Positions 30,300 to 39,167 of a DNA stretch of 61,797 bases are shown piece by piece. How positions within the stretch are numbered: position 1 is the stretch's first letter; every line of letters starts with the position of its first letter. Below the pieces are notes generated by a model. The model was not told where the DNA came from and ran no database searches. It worked only from the letters and a program-made list of their open reading frames with translations. The position numbers and the translations under genes are program-made. Source of the DNA: Clostridia bacterium (lineage in GTDB: Bacteria > Bacillota > Clostridia > Christensenellales > Borkfalkiaceae); NCBI GenBank assembly GCA_017625565.1, contig JAGAKN010000011.1, positions 1 through 61,797 on the forward strand. The letters run 5' to 3'.

Positions 30300-32906
30300 A
30301 TGGCGAAAGGTGAACTTTCCTCAATGATGCAGCATTATTTACAAGTAAAAGAAAACTATCAGGACTGTGTGCTTTTTTACCGTCTTGGAGATTTCTACGA
30401 GATGTTTTTTGATGATGCAGTTCGCGTATCCAAGCTCTTGGATTTGACGTTGACGGGTAGGGATTGCGGTTTGGAAGAGCGCGCTCCGATGTGTGGTATT
30501 CCTTTCCATGCGTCGGAAACATATATTGCCAAATTGGTTGCTTTAGGTGAAAAAGTAGCGATTTGCGAACAGATTTCCGATCCGAAACTTGCTGGCCGCG
30601 ATCTTGTAAAACGGGACGTCGTGCGCGTCGTTTCCGCAGGTACGCTGATTGAAGAAAATTTGCTCGACGAAACGAAAAACAATTATATTGCTTGTTTGTT
30701 CCGTTTTACGGACGGCGTTGCAATGGCTTGGTCGGATATTACGACGGGGGAATTTTTAGCGGAAGAATTCATTGGGGAAACGGCGATCGAAGACGCGCTT
30801 GGGCATTTGATCAAAATGTCGGTTGCGGAAATCATTTGCAACGAAGAAATGCTCTTAGAAAGTAAAAGCCGACGGGAAGTTCGGCACGGGTTATTGCCCG
30901 CTTTTTCATGTTATTTGCCGTGGGCGTTCAACGTCAAGCGCGCGGAAACGAATTTGTTGGAGCAATTCAAGGCGAAATCCTTAGCGGCGTACGGTTGTTC
31001 GGGAAAAGAGAATATCATTTCCGCGGCAGGGGCGCTGTTGGAGTATTTAAAGGAAACGCAAAAACACGCATTGAAGAATATCACGTCTATCAAAATCATC
31101 GATAAAGACGCGTTTATGGTGTTGGATAGTATTGCGGTTCGGAACTTAGAACTTTTAAAAAACAATGCCGAAAACAAGAAATACGGTTCGCTCTTGTGGG
31201 TGCTCGATAAAACGAAAACGGGTATGGGTGCGAGATTGCTTACAAAAATGCTCTTATCGCCGTTAAAGAATGTCAACGAAATCAATTACCGTCAAGACGG
31301 CGTTGCGGAATTGTATAACGCGGCGGTTATACGTGTCGGGATTGCCGAAACGTTAAAAGAAATGCATGATATCGAGCGGTTGTCGGGGAAGATTTCTAAC
31401 GGGAATTTAACGGCAAAAGACGCGTATGCGTTGGGTGGATCTTTGCGAATTTTACCTTCGTTGAAATTCCAATTATCGGGATTTTCTTCGCGGATTTTAC
31501 AAGATATTGACGGGGATTTGTTGGATATGAAAGAGATTGCCGATCTTTTGCTTGCGGCGATTGATCCAGACGCGCCGTCTGTCATGAAAGATGGGAATTA
31601 TATAGCGAAAGGGTTTAATCCCGAACTCGACGAATTGCGGAGTCTTTGTAAAGATACGCAAAAAATCATCGAAAGCATACAAGAAAGGGAAAAGGAAAAG
31701 ACGGGAATTAAGACGTTGAAAGTGGGATATAACCGCGTTTTCGGATACTATATCGAAGTCAGCAATTCTTTTAAAGACAGCGTTCCCGAACATTATATTC
31801 GTAAGCAAACGCTTACCGGTGGGGAACGCTATATTACCGAAGAATTAAAGGCATACGAAGAAAAGATTTTGACAGCGAAGGAGCGCTCGTTAGAATTAGA
31901 AGCGCGTATTTTTAAACAAATCGTTGGCGTGTTGTCTGAAAACATCGAGAATTTTAAACGAATAGCAAACGCTGTAGGGCTTTTGGATTGTTTGGTTTCG
32001 TTTGCGACCGTTGCGAAAGAACGTCGCTACGTTCGTCCCGTTATGAAAGATTTTGGCGAGCCTTTGAAGATTGTCGATGGGCGTCATCCTGTAGTCGAAG
32101 CGATTTCTCGGGAGCGCTTTATTCCTAACGACGCGTTATTGGACAACGACGAAAACCGTTGTTTGATTATAACAGGGCCAAATATGGCGGGTAAGAGCAC
32201 GTACATGCGACAAGTTGCTTTGATTGTGCTTATGGCGCACGTCGGGGCGTTCGTACCTGCGCGTTCAGCGGAAATTCCCCTTGTCGATCGTATTTTTACG
32301 CGTGTCGGCGCAAGTGATAATTTGATTTTTGACCAGAGTACGTTTATGGTCGAAATGACGGAAGTGGCTACGATCTTATTGCATGCAACCAAGAACAGTT
32401 TGCTTATATTAGACGAAGTCGGGCGCGGAACAAGTACTTACGACGGGCTTTCGATTGCTTGGTCGGTAATAGAGTTTTTAACCAAGCACGTGCAAGCAAA
32501 GACGTTGTTTTCTACCCATTACCACGAATTGACGCAGTTAGAGCGGACGTGGGAAGGGGTAAAGAATTATCGTGTGACCGTAAAAGAATTAAACGGCTCG
32601 GTTGTATTTTTGCGTAAAATCGCGCGCGGTGGCGCAAACCGCAGTTTTGGTATCGAAGTCGCGTCTTTGGCGGGTGTTCCCAAAGAAGTGACGACGCGGG
32701 CAAAGGCAATCTTGAAAACACTCGAAAAGAAAGATATCGGTCGCGAGCAAATCGAATGGGATTTTACGGAAGAACCTGAAACGGAAACAAGAACTTTGAC
32801 GGAGATCGAGCAAATTCTTGCAGATACGGACGTGAACACGTTATCACCGATTCAAGCGTTGATGCTCATTGGCGATTTGAAAGATAAATTAAACGGAGAA
32901 GCTTGA
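30300..32906 (+). CDS. mutS: DNA mismatch repair protein MutS
   Basis: The 868-residue protein has the full length of MutS1. The N-terminal mismatch-reading motif appears as YRLGDFYEMFFDDA. The connector, core, clamp and ATPase domains follow. Walker A GPNMAGKST is at 626-634, with a Walker B segment LLILDEVGRGTSTYDG and the STHYHELTQLE His loop. It recognises mismatches and small loops and recruits MutL. The start ATG 30300 has AAGGTAGG 10 bp upstream. mutL begins 1 bp after its stop, so they are translationally coupled. Confidence 0.95.
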   Translation: MAKGELSSMMQHYLQVKENYQDCVLFYRLGDFYEMFFDDAVRVSKLLDLTLTGRDCGLEERAPMCGIPFHASETYIAKLVALGEKVAICEQISDPKLAGRDLVKRDVVRVVSAGTLIEENLLDETKNNYIACLFRFTDGVAMAWSDITTGEFLAEEFIGETAIEDALGHLIKMSVAEIICNEEMLLESKSRREVRHGLLPAFSCYLPWAFNVKRAETNLLEQFKAKSLAAYGCSGKENIISAAGALLEYLKETQKHALKNITSIKIIDKDAFMVLDSIAVRNLELLKNNAENKKYGSLLWVLDKTKTGMGARLLTKMLLSPLKNVNEINYRQDGVAELYNAAVIRVGIAETLKEMHDIERLSGKISNGNLTAKDAYALGGSLRILPSLKFQLSGFSSRILQDIDGDLLDMKEIADLLLAAIDPDAPSVMKDGNYIAKGFNPELDELRSLCKDTQKIIESIQEREKEKTGIKTLKVGYNRVFGYYIEVSNSFKDSVPEHYIRKQTLTGGERYITEELKAYEEKILTAKERSLELEARIFKQIVGVLSENIENFKRIANAVGLLDCLVSFATVAKERRYVRPVMKDFGEPLKIVDGRHPVVEAISRERFIPNDALLDNDENRCLIITGPNMAGKSTYMRQVALIVLMAHVGAFVPARSAEIPLVDRIFTRVGASDNLIFDQSTFMVEMTEVATILLHATKNSLLILDEVGRGTSTYDGLSIAWSVIEFLTKHVQAKTLFSTHYHELTQLERTWEGVKNYRVTVKELNGSVVFLRKIARGGANRSFGIEVASLAGVPKEVTTRAKAILKTLEKKDIGREQIEWDFTEEPETETRTLTEIEQILADTDVNTLSPIQALMLIGDLKDKLNGEA

Positions 32907-32907
32907 G

Positions 32908-35022
32908 ATGGGAAAAATTAATATATTACCAGCAAAAGTATATAACCGCATAGCGGCAGGGGAAGTTGTCGACCGTCCTTGTTCCGTCGTGAAGGAGTTG
33001 ATTGAAAATTCCATTGACGCAGGCGCGACAGAGATTGAGATCTGGATTGAACAAGGCGGTAAACAATCCATTCGTGTTATTGATAACGGTTGTGGGATTG
33101 AACGGGACGATTTACAATCGGCGTTTTTACCGCACGCAACGAGCAAGATTTCAAAGGCGGAAGATTTGGATCAAATTATGACGTTAGGCTTTCGAGGGGA
33201 AGCGCTTGCGTCGATTGCGTCCGTTTCGAGAATGTCGATTATTTCCAAAACCAAAGGCGGCAAATGCTACGGCTTAAAATCGTTTGGCGGAGAATTAGAA
33301 AATATTACGGAAGAAGCAGGGGGAAACGGTACGGACGTGTACGTAGAAACGCTGTTTTTCAATACTCCTGTAAGGGCGAAGTTTTTAAGGAGTGATAAGG
33401 CGGAAGAAACGGAAATTACCAATTTTGTCACAAGGTTTATACTCAATCGCCCGAATATAGCCTTTACGTACTACGTGGACGAAAAAAAGGTTTTACAATC
33501 GTTTGGCGACGGGATGGACTCGGCGTTTGTCAGCGTCTACGGCGCGAATACCTTTGCACAATGCTATAAGATCGACGCGCAGAGAAACGGACTCCGTTTG
33601 CGCGGGTTTATCGGAAATCAGAATTTTTCGAAAGCAAATAAAAGCTATCAAAGTTTGTTTTTAAACGGTCGGTACATCGTCAATACAACGATTTCCGCGG
33701 CGATTACAAAATCCTATCAAAGCTATTTAATGAAACGGCAGTATCCGTTTTACGTCCTGCATCTGGACGTTCCGACGGAGATCGTAGACGTCAACGTGCA
33801 TCCAAACAAAGCGGACGTACGCTTTGCCGATAACAACATCATTTTTGGTACGGTGACAAGTATTATTTCCGCCGTTTTAGACGGACAACCCAAAGGGTTG
33901 GAATATATCGTCAATGCTCCGCAGGAAACGGATTGGGCGGTGGAAAGAATTTCTGCGCCCGTTGTTGAACAAGCGATAGAAGAAAGCAAGACGGATAAAG
34001 ACGAGAAAACCGATACGCAGAAAGTATTCGGGTTAACGACGCTTACGTATGAAGAAGCGCAAAAGGAAATCGAACAGGCTGCACCGAGCTTTAAGAAAGA
34101 AACGAAACGTCGGGAATTACCGTTCAAGACTTTGAAGGAAGAGCAAAACCGCAAGGGATTTATTCCGATGGATCAAATTCCTGATTATGAGTTCCCGAAA
34201 TTAACGTTGGAAGAAAGGATGGAAGAGCATCAACGGTTGTTGGATTGGTATAAAACCAAAGAAGGCGCTAAAGCTTTGAAGATTAAGGAACGATTCCCCA
34301 ACGTATATTTTAATCCGCCTGCAATCAAGGTAAAAGAAGGCGAAGAAAAGATTCAAAAACCCAAACGTACAGAAGAAGAAATTTTTGCAGAAAATAAGAG
34401 AATTATCGAAGTTTTAACCAAGAAGTTTGAACAGGAGCGGATTGATATTACCACGTGTACGTACGTAGGAAAGCTGTTTAATACGTATTTGATGTACGAA
34501 CGAAAAGACGTCGTATATATCATCGATCAACACGCCGCGCACGAACGCTTGATTTTTAACCGTTTACGGGAACAAATGCGCAATCGTAGCGCTGTAAAGC
34601 AAACAATGATTGTTCCGTTCGAGTTATCGCTCAACGCTTATGAAAGCGGATTTTTTCGCGAAAGATTACAGGATTTATTGGATATTGGTTTCGACGTGGA
34701 AGAGGGCGAAAATAACTTGTTTCGAATTACCGCTGTCCCTGTAGATTTGCAATCCATAGATCTTACCGCGTTCTTTAACGAGTTTTTAGCCGATATCAAC
34801 GGCTATCGCGCCATCCGTTTGGAAGAGCTTTTAAAGGACAAACTTGCTACGGCGGCGTGCAAAGCTGCGGTAAAGGGCGGTATGGATTTGACAAGCGACG
34901 AAATCGACGCGTTATTTACGCTAATGGATGGCAATATGTCCTTAAAGTGTCCGCATGGCAGACCGGTTGTTATAACGATGAAAAAGCGTGAAATCGAAAA
35001 AATGTTCAAGAGGATTGTTTGA
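32908..35022 (+). CDS. mutL: DNA mismatch repair protein MutL
   Basis: The protein has 704 residues. The GHKL ATPase domain (1-330) has ELIENSIDAGA, DNGCGIE, ATSKI and GFRGEALASI. A long charged linker spans about 340-500, and a C-terminal dimerisation/endonuclease domain follows. The endonuclease motif begins DQHAAHER (540-547), but the last acidic residue expected four positions after E546 is Asn551. ACKAAVKGG and CPHGRPVVI, which complete the metal site in endonuclease-type MutL, are present. Nicking activity is therefore likely but with an altered metal ligand. Its stop codon overlaps the miaA start (TGATG). Confidence 0.93.
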   Translation: MGKINILPAKVYNRIAAGEVVDRPCSVVKELIENSIDAGATEIEIWIEQGGKQSIRVIDNGCGIERDDLQSAFLPHATSKISKAEDLDQIMTLGFRGEALASIASVSRMSIISKTKGGKCYGLKSFGGELENITEEAGGNGTDVYVETLFFNTPVRAKFLRSDKAEETEITNFVTRFILNRPNIAFTYYVDEKKVLQSFGDGMDSAFVSVYGANTFAQCYKIDAQRNGLRLRGFIGNQNFSKANKSYQSLFLNGRYIVNTTISAAITKSYQSYLMKRQYPFYVLHLDVPTEIVDVNVHPNKADVRFADNNIIFGTVTSIISAVLDGQPKGLEYIVNAPQETDWAVERISAPVVEQAIEESKTDKDEKTDTQKVFGLTTLTYEEAQKEIEQAAPSFKKETKRRELPFKTLKEEQNRKGFIPMDQIPDYEFPKLTLEERMEEHQRLLDWYKTKEGAKALKIKERFPNVYFNPPAIKVKEGEEKIQKPKRTEEEIFAENKRIIEVLTKKFEQERIDITTCTYVGKLFNTYLMYERKDVVYIIDQHAAHERLIFNRLREQMRNRSAVKQTMIVPFELSLNAYESGFFRERLQDLLDIGFDVEEGENNLFRITAVPVDLQSIDLTAFFNEFLADINGYRAIRLEELLKDKLATAACKAAVKGGMDLTSDEIDALFTLMDGNMSLKCPHGRPVVITMKKREIEKMFKRIV

Positions 35023-35918
35023 TGGCGAAAGTACTGGTCATTTGCGGAGCAACGGCTTCGGGAAAAACAGCGCTTGCCATCGATTGCGCAAAACGCTTTA
35101 ACGGCGAGATTATTTCCGCAGATTCGATGTTGATTTATCGCGGTTTGGACGTAGGAACGGCGAAGCCGAGCAAGGAAGAACGAGCAATAGTTCCACATCA
35201 TATGATTGACGTTGTTTCCCCGACGGAAAGCTTTTCCGTCAGCGATTATGAAGAAATGGCGTTGCCGATCGTGGAAAATCTGCTAAAACAAGGAAAAACG
35301 CCGATTATTTGTGGTGGCACGGGATTTTACGTCAACGCGCTTTTATACAAGCATCAATACGGCAACGTCGGCGCAAACGAAGAAATTCGCGCAAAATACG
35401 AAAGAGTTGCAAACGAGCAGGGGGTAGAACGTTTACACGAGATTTTACGCGAAAAAGATCCTGCAAGCGCTGAAAAATTGCATCCAAACGACGTAAAGCG
35501 AGTAATTCGTGCGCTGGAAATTTACGACGTGACGGGAAAGGCGAAATCCTTACAACAAGACAAGCCCGTTCCGCGTTTCGATTTTTTAGCGGTTTCCATC
35601 GATTATCCACGCGAAGCGTTGTACGAACGTATCAATACGCGGGTAGATTGGATGTTTGAAAACGGATTGGAAAACGAAGTGTTATCCTTACAACAATCAG
35701 GCGTCGCCGAAACGGCGCAATGTATGCAAGGGATTGGCTATAAAGAAGTGCTTGACGGGATCAAACAAGGGCTTTCTCTTGACGAAATTAAAGAATGGAT
35801 CAAGAAGAACACCCGAAATTACGCAAAAAGACAGCTTACGTTCTTTAAACGCATGGAAAACCACTTGCGTCTTTGCCCAGAGGACGCAACGACGGAAAAT
35901 ATAGCAAACTATTTATAA
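35022..35918 (+). CDS. miaA: tRNA dimethylallyltransferase MiaA
   Basis: ATG 35022 overlaps the mutL stop; the product has 298 residues. P-loop ICGATASGKTALA is at about 5-17. The motif ISADSMLIYRGLDVGTAKPS contains the usual DS(Q)xxVYR segment, with Met in place of Gln. PHHMIDV and GGTGFYVNALLY follow. The C-terminus has TRNYAKRQLTFFKR. It transfers the dimethylallyl group to A37 of tRNAs reading UNN codons, giving the substrate for MiaB. In many Firmicutes hfq follows miaA; here the next gene is the lyase-like one with no hfq between. Confidence 0.94.
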   Translation: MAKVLVICGATASGKTALAIDCAKRFNGEIISADSMLIYRGLDVGTAKPSKEERAIVPHHMIDVVSPTESFSVSDYEEMALPIVENLLKQGKTPIICGGTGFYVNALLYKHQYGNVGANEEIRAKYERVANEQGVERLHEILREKDPASAEKLHPNDVKRVIRALEIYDVTGKAKSLQQDKPVPRFDFLAVSIDYPREALYERINTRVDWMFENGLENEVLSLQQSGVAETAQCMQGIGYKEVLDGIKQGLSLDEIKEWIKKNTRNYAKRQLTFFKRMENHLRLCPEDATTENIANYL

Positions 35919-35921
35919 CAG

Positions 35922-35962
35922 AGTAGTATGTCACGCATAATACCTATGTTAGACATACTACT
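35922..35962. repeat. Short palindromic repeat, copy C (best palindrome)
   Basis: AGTAGTATGTC (35922-35932) and GACATACTACT (35952-35962) are perfect 11-bp inverted arms around 19 bases. It lies between miaA and the lyase-like gene and matches copies A and B on the opposite strand. Confidence 0.7.
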
Positions 35963-35989
35963 TAGGAAAAATAAAGGAAAAGATAGAAT

Positions 35990-37216
35990 ATGACGGTAGA
36001 AGAATTGATTAAGGAGAGCGAACGAGCGCTTATCGAGCCGTTTGCAATCGCCGATGAAATCAGCGAATACAACCAAGAAAAGGTATTAAAAGCGTTTAAT
36101 AAGCATTCGATTGCGTTAAGGCATTTTAATCCGACGACGGGCTATGGATACGGCGACGAAGGGAGATTTTCGCTCGGCGAAGTTTATGCGGACGCATTTG
36201 GCGCGGAGGCAGGGATTGTTTCGCCTGCGCTTTTAAGCGGTACGCACGCTTTATCGGTGGCGTTATTCGGGGTTTTACGTACGGGAGATGGCGTATTATG
36301 CATTAGCGGAACGCCTTACGATACCTTACGCGGAGTAATTTGGGGAGAAGGAAACGGCTCTTTAAAAGATTACGGGATAACCTTTGATTGTGTGGGGTTA
36401 GACGAGCAAGGGAAATTCGATAAAGAAAAAATCCAGAAAGAAATAGAGCGGATTGGCTCGCGATTAAAAATGATTTATATACAACGTTCGCGCGGGTATG
36501 AACTTCGGGACGCTTTTTCAGTTGCCGAAATTGGGGAAATGTGCGCGTTTGTGCGTTCGCTTGGCTTTGACGGCTGTATTTTTATAGACAATTGCTATGG
36601 GGAATTCGTAGAAAAGCAAGAACCTTGCGAAGTTGGTGCGGACGTTGCGGTCGGCTCGTTGATTAAAAACCCTGGGGGCGGACTTGCTCCGACGGGTGGC
36701 TATATCGTAGGGAAATCTACGTACATCGATCAAATTGGGCGGAGATTGACCGCTCCGTCGATTGGGAACGAAGTGGGATCGTACGCTTACGGATATCGGT
36801 TGTTCTATCAAGGGTTGTTTATGGCTCCGCATACGGTAAACCAAGCGATTAAAGGGAGTTTACTCATCGGAAAGTGTATGGAGTGTTTGGGTTATGAAAA
36901 TTTCCCGAAATTAGACAAAACGCCTGCGGATATCACGCGCGCTATTCGGTTTGATACGGCGGAGCAGTTATGCTCGTTTATACAATCGGTACAAGAAGCG
37001 TCGCCGATCGACAGTTTCGTCACGTTAGAAGCGTGGGATATGCCGGGATATGACAGTAAAGTGATTATGGCGGCAGGGTGTTTTGTGGAAGGCGCGTCGA
37101 TTGAATTATCGGCGGATGCGCCCGTAAAACCGCCGTATACGGCGTATTTCCAGGGCGGTTTGACCTACGAACATTGCAAATACGCATTAAAAATTATGCT
37201 CGGAAAACTCTTGTAA
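35990..37216 (+). CDS. Methionine gamma-lyase-family PLP protein (YnbB/aluminium-resistance type)
   Basis: The protein has 408 residues. It is a fold-type I PLP enzyme with HFNPTTGYGYGDEGR near the N-terminus, SGTHALSVALFGVLRTGD (cofactor phosphate loop), FIDNCYGEFVE and the Schiff-base Lys in GSLIKNPGGGLAPTGGYI. The family sits after miaA in many Bacilli and Clostridia and is annotated as a methionine gamma-lyase-like or aluminium-resistance protein. Its real substrate is not settled. The start ATG 35990 has AAAGGAAAAG upstream. A palindromic repeat between miaA and this gene may be a regulatory site. Confidence 0.85.
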   Translation: MTVEELIKESERALIEPFAIADEISEYNQEKVLKAFNKHSIALRHFNPTTGYGYGDEGRFSLGEVYADAFGAEAGIVSPALLSGTHALSVALFGVLRTGDGVLCISGTPYDTLRGVIWGEGNGSLKDYGITFDCVGLDEQGKFDKEKIQKEIERIGSRLKMIYIQRSRGYELRDAFSVAEIGEMCAFVRSLGFDGCIFIDNCYGEFVEKQEPCEVGADVAVGSLIKNPGGGLAPTGGYIVGKSTYIDQIGRRLTAPSIGNEVGSYAYGYRLFYQGLFMAPHTVNQAIKGSLLIGKCMECLGYENFPKLDKTPADITRAIRFDTAEQLCSFIQSVQEASPIDSFVTLEAWDMPGYDSKVIMAAGCFVEGASIELSADAPVKPPYTAYFQGGLTYEHCKYALKIMLGKLL

Positions 37217-37230
37217 ACGATGAATAATAA

Positions 37231-37260
37231 AAAAAGAAACGTCCACAGACGTTTCTTTTT
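37231..37260. terminator. Bidirectional terminator between convergent lyase-like gene and ung
   Basis: AAAAAGAAACGTC (37231-37243) pairs perfectly with GACGTTTCTTTTT (37248-37260) around CACA, giving U-runs in both directions. Confidence 0.9.
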
Positions 37261-37929
37261 TTATTGCGTTAAATCCCAATCAATCGGGGAAAGGTTATGT
37301 CTTAATAAGTACTCGTTGGTTTTAGAGAAATGCTTGCATCCGAAAAATCCGTTATAGGCGGATAAGGGCGACGGGTGCGCGCATTCCAAAATCAAATGCT
37401 TGGATGTATCGATTAGCGGTTTCTTGCTCCGCGCGTTTCCGCCCCAAAGGATAAAAACGACGCGTTCTTTCTTTTGTGAAATCAACCGTATCACGCTATC
37501 GGTAAACCAAGACCAACCGCATTTGGAATGGGAGTTTGCTTGATGTTCGCGAACGGAAAGGGAAGTATTCATCAGCAACACGCCTTCCTTTGCCCATTTG
37601 GTCAACGTGCCGTCTTTAGGGAGTGGACAGCCGATATCTGATTGCAGTTCTTTGAAGATATTTTGTAGCGAGGGAGGATGTTGTATGCCTTTTTGCACGG
37701 AAAAGCACAACCCGTGCGCCTGCCCGACGTTATGATAGGGGTCTTGCCCCAACAACACAACTTTTAGGGATGAAAAGGGCGTATAACGGAAACAGTTATA
37801 CAAATCGTACATATCGGGATATACGACGTGGTTTTTATATTCGTCAATGAGAAATTTTCGGATTTTTAAATAGCGTTCGTCAGCAAACAATGGCGCTAAT
37901 ATTTCATTCCAATCCCCTAAATCTACCAT
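37261..37929 (-). CDS. ung: Uracil-DNA glycosylase (family 1)
   Basis: The protein has 222 residues. The water-activating motif GQDPYH appears as LLGQDPYHNVGQAHG, and the minor-groove intercalation loop as HPSPLS near residue 185. LLMNTSLSV and WGGNARSKK match the family. It removes uracil from DNA to start base-excision repair. The start ATG 37929 has AAAGGAAAAACC just upstream. It is the last gene of the leftward ychF-PPTase-mtnN-ung cluster. Confidence 0.94.
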   Translation of the reverse strand: MVDLGDWNEILAPLFADERYLKIRKFLIDEYKNHVVYPDMYDLYNCFRYTPFSSLKVVLLGQDPYHNVGQAHGLCFSVQKGIQHPPSLQNIFKELQSDIGCPLPKDGTLTKWAKEGVLLMNTSLSVREHQANSHSKCGWSWFTDSVIRLISQKKERVVFILWGGNARSKKPLIDTSKHLILECAHPSPLSAYNGFFGCKHFSKTNEYLLRHNLSPIDWDLTQ

Positions 37930-37949
37930 GGTTTTTCCTTTGTAAGAGA

Positions 37950-38606
37950 TTATAAATTTTTAAAAATTGACGGGAGCGCAAGCTTTAAGTTTTGCAAGGC
38001 TTTGTCCCGATTTTGCAGGAATTGTTCGGTGGTGCTACCACTACCTGCAACGTCGGAGATGGCTTTGACGGAGTAGACGGGAATTTGCGCGGAATATCCA
38101 GCTTGCACAATCGCCGCGCCTTCCATATCCCGAATATCGGCGTTCAACTCTTCGGTGAGTAAACGATAATCGTCGGGAGAGTCGTTAAAACGGTCTGACG
38201 TGCCGAGTTTACGGCAAGGGAATTCGTTTCCGCACGAAGCGAGCGCCAAATAATTCTCGGTATATTCGTCCAAAGTACCGATTTTCGTGCCGTTTAATTG
38301 CGTCAAATCGAAATCAAATTGTACAGCGTCTGAAATTTGATAGACTTGGCAAAGCTTTGTCGAATCGTTTAATCCGCCTGCAACGCCAAAGTTTAACAAC
38401 GTTTCCGCATCAAATTTACTAATGAGTAGTTGCGCGCCGAGTGCCGCGTTCACTTTTCCGACTCCGCACACGCATAAGGCAAGGTTTTTGCCTTGGAAAG
38501 TTCCCACGTACACGTTTTTTCCGCTCACCGTAAGGGAACGTACGATTTTCATTTCGTTTAATAAAATATCCGCTTCGCTTTGCATTGCGATGACAACACC
38601 AATCAT
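37950..38606 (-). CDS. mtnN: 5'-methylthioadenosine/S-adenosylhomocysteine nucleosidase
   Basis: ATG 38606 was chosen because TAGGAG lies 7 bp upstream, which removes a basic N-terminal extension; this gives 218 residues. It has IGVVIAMQSEAD with Glu12 as catalytic acid/base region, FGVAGGLN, and RDMEGAAIVQAGY where Met and Glu bind the ribose. SDVAGSGST holds the catalytic Asp. It cleaves MTA and SAH to adenine and thioribose derivatives, which matters here because MiaB and other radical SAM enzymes yield such by-products. The gene follows the phosphopantetheinyl transferase by 8 bp. Confidence 0.93.
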   Translation of the reverse strand: MIGVVIAMQSEADILLNEMKIVRSLTVSGKNVYVGTFQGKNLALCVCGVGKVNAALGAQLLISKFDAETLLNFGVAGGLNDSTKLCQVYQISDAVQFDFDLTQLNGTKIGTLDEYTENYLALASCGNEFPCRKLGTSDRFNDSPDDYRLLTEELNADIRDMEGAAIVQAGYSAQIPVYSVKAISDVAGSGSTTEQFLQNRDKALQNLKLALPSIFKNL

Positions 38607-38614
38607 AATTTCTC

Positions 38615-39136
38615 CTAAATTTTTATAAATTCTACGTTTAAACAATCTTTTTCCGAGCAAACGCTTATTACGTGTTCAGCAAGCGTAAGTTGCGTCAAAC
38701 GACAGGGTAGACGCTTGCCCTTGTAATCAATACCGTCCGTTTGAAGTTCGATCTCTTTTAAACCTTTAGACAAACACTCGCCCAAGTATTTTACAACGCT
38801 TTCCTTTGCCGTCCAAAGCTGTAGAAAGTCTTGTTGTGTTCGTATGTTTTCTCTCTCAATGGAAGGGAGTTTTTTTAAAATCGGCAAATAGTTGACTTGT
38901 CGAGCGTTGTGTTCGGCGTCTATACCGATTTCCTGATCGGAAAAGGCGATAAAGAGCATCGTATCCGTATGCGAAACGGAAAAATGTAGCGATGGGCGTA
39001 CGTCTACGTACGGCTTGCCGTTTTTCGTCCTTTTTACGGAAACTTCGTCTAATTTGAAATATTCGTGCAAAATTTTTAGGACGGCTGTTTCCGAGCAGGG
39101 GTATTCGTATTTTTGGGCATAAAAGATTTTGTCCAT
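38615..39136 (-). CDS. 4'-phosphopantetheinyl transferase (Sfp type)
   Basis: The 173-residue protein is short for the Sfp group. It has LHFSVSHTDTMLFIAFS, the Mg-binding IGIDAEH and WTAKESVVKYLG, the three signature blocks in the proper order. It attaches phosphopantetheine to carrier proteins. Whether the target is the fatty-acid ACP (AcpS role) or a secondary-metabolite carrier cannot be told, as no carrier-protein gene lies in the window. The start has only a weak ribosome site. It is co-directional with ychF, 31 bp upstream. Confidence 0.85.
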   Translation of the reverse strand: MDKIFYAQKYEYPCSETAVLKILHEYFKLDEVSVKRTKNGKPYVDVRPSLHFSVSHTDTMLFIAFSDQEIGIDAEHNARQVNYLPILKKLPSIERENIRTQQDFLQLWTAKESVVKYLGECLSKGLKEIELQTDGIDYKGKRLPCRLTQLTLAEHVISVCSEKDCLNVEFIKI

Positions 39137-39167
39137 TTCTTTGCGAGTTTATAACAAAATACCTTAC

